DNA of 6,197 bases from positions 1 through 6,197 of the forward strand of contig CAIPGJ010001107.1 in the NCBI GenBank assembly GCA_903864555.1, written 5' to 3'. Both the position numbers and the translations under genes were made by a program. The DNA is from an uncultured Pseudomonadota bacterium. Its GTDB lineage: Bacteria; Pseudomonadota; Gammaproteobacteria; Burkholderiales; SG8-39. Of this stretch, positions 5,702 to 6,197 are shown one piece after another. Numbering within the stretch: the first letter of the stretch is position 1; each line of letters starts with the position of its first letter. The notes beneath the pieces are model-generated. The model saw only the letters and a list, made by a program, of their open reading frames with translations, did no database searches and had not been told where the DNA came from.

Positions 5702-6197
5702 ATGCCATTCACCAAATCGCCCGACGGCGTGAAGCTTCACTACTCCGTGCACGACTACACCGATCCCTGGAGGCAGGCGCCGGTGCTCATCTTGCAGCAC
5801 GGTTACGGCCGCTCGCAGGCCTTCTGGTTCAACCTCATTCCCTATCTCAGCCGCTATTACAAGGTGGTGTGTCCCGACATGCGCGGCCTCGGCCTGTCGG
5901 CCAAAGACTTCGATCTCACCTCGGGCATCACGGTGGACCATTTTGTGGCGGACGTGTGCTCGGTGGCCGATGCCGTGGGCGCACCGCGTTTTCACTATGC
6001 CGGCGAGTCCATGGGCGGGATCATCGGCATGGCCACCGCCGCCATGCGTCCGGAACGCGTGCGGACCCTGTCTCTGCTCTCGGCGCCGCTGCGCATCAAC
6101 ATCGAAAGTCAGGCCATGTTCAAGTTTGGCCATGCCACGCGCGAGGAGGCCATGCGCGCCATGGGCAGCAAGGGCTGGTCCGACGCGGTGAACACCG
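5702..6197 (+). CDS. Alpha/beta hydrolase (copy 2 of two paralogues, 3' end missing)
   Basis: The frame is open from ATG 5702 to the right edge, giving 165 complete codons and no stop. The family usually runs to about 280 residues, so over 100 are outside the window. Visible elements are HDYTDPW (17-23), the oxyanion-loop HGYG (34-37), CPDMRGLGLS (57-66) and the nucleophile elbow GESMGG with Ser103. The histidine and acid of the triad would lie beyond the edge. It aligns without gaps to the hydrolase at 910 from the DGV segment on; a hand count gives 73 identities in 123 positions, so the two are clear paralogues that have diverged in sequence and perhaps in substrate. The gene starts 29 bases after the crotonase-fold gene with a strong ribosome site, so it is probably the next gene of the same operon. 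The fold is certain. The activity (esterase, lactonase, C-C hydrolase or thioesterase) is not known. Confidence 0.93.
   Translation, partial: MPFTKSPDGVKLHYSVHDYTDPWRQAPVLILQHGYGRSQAFWFNLIPYLSRYYKVVCPDMRGLGLSAKDFDLTSGITVDHFVADVCSVADAVGAPRFHYAGESMGGIIGMATAAMRPERVRTLSLLSAPLRINIESQAMFKFGHATREEAMRAMGSKGWSDAVNT
5750..5771 (+). repeat. 22-base direct repeat, copy 2 (pair with 964-985)
   Basis: These bases are identical to 964-985. They fall at the same codons of the paralogous hydrolase, whereas neighbouring conserved segments differ at wobble positions. Confidence 0.85.

Noticed and set aside
5360..6133. Open frame on the - strand, 257 codons, opposite the crotonase and second hydrolase genes
   Set aside because: It crosses two supported genes and has no family motif, and its composition is that of a reverse complement of GC-rich codons.

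Overview
The window is dense, high-GC DNA in which every gene is on the + strand, and it lies inside a small-molecule catabolism cluster. The first gene belongs to the Bug/TctC solute-receptor family, which is greatly expanded in Burkholderiales (Bordetella, Achromobacter, Cupriavidus and relatives). Together with the GC-rich codon use this suggests a betaproteobacterium of that order. That placement is an inference from gene content; the window holds no rRNA or other taxonomic marker.

Layout. 1-831 is the 3' part of a Bug-type periplasmic binding protein gene whose signal peptide and first lobe start lie off the left edge. After a 78-base gap comes an alpha/beta hydrolase (910-1761, TTG start). 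It overlaps by 11 bases an NDP-forming acyl-CoA synthetase with fused alpha and beta parts (1751-3994). An amidohydrolase-2 family protein (4023-4823), a crotonase-fold protein (4860-5672) and a second alpha/beta hydrolase (5702 to the right edge, incomplete) follow with gaps of only 28, 36 and 29 bases. The spacing, the overlap and the lack of a recognisable terminator point to one transcription unit from 910 onward, possibly including the Bug gene. No RNA gene, mobile element, CRISPR array or stretch above 300 bases without a gene was seen.

Working model (inference). The binding protein captures an organic acid, the synthetase makes its CoA thioester, the crotonase-fold enzyme transforms the acyl-CoA, and the amidohydrolase and two related alpha/beta hydrolases open a lactone, cleave a C-C bond or release the acid from CoA. 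The substrate cannot be read from the sequence.

The strongest oddities are these. The crotonase lacks both catalytic glutamates of classical enoyl-CoA hydratase and has Ala-Ala-Ala where a Gly-rich oxyanion turn is usual. The two alpha/beta hydrolases are diverged duplicates flanking the cluster and share a 22-base perfectly identical block. The first hydrolase has no acid at the usual triad position, and the amidohydrolase has Gln for the first His of its HxH motif. The set may be an uncharacterised carboxylic-acid degradation pathway, but each gene belongs to a known family.
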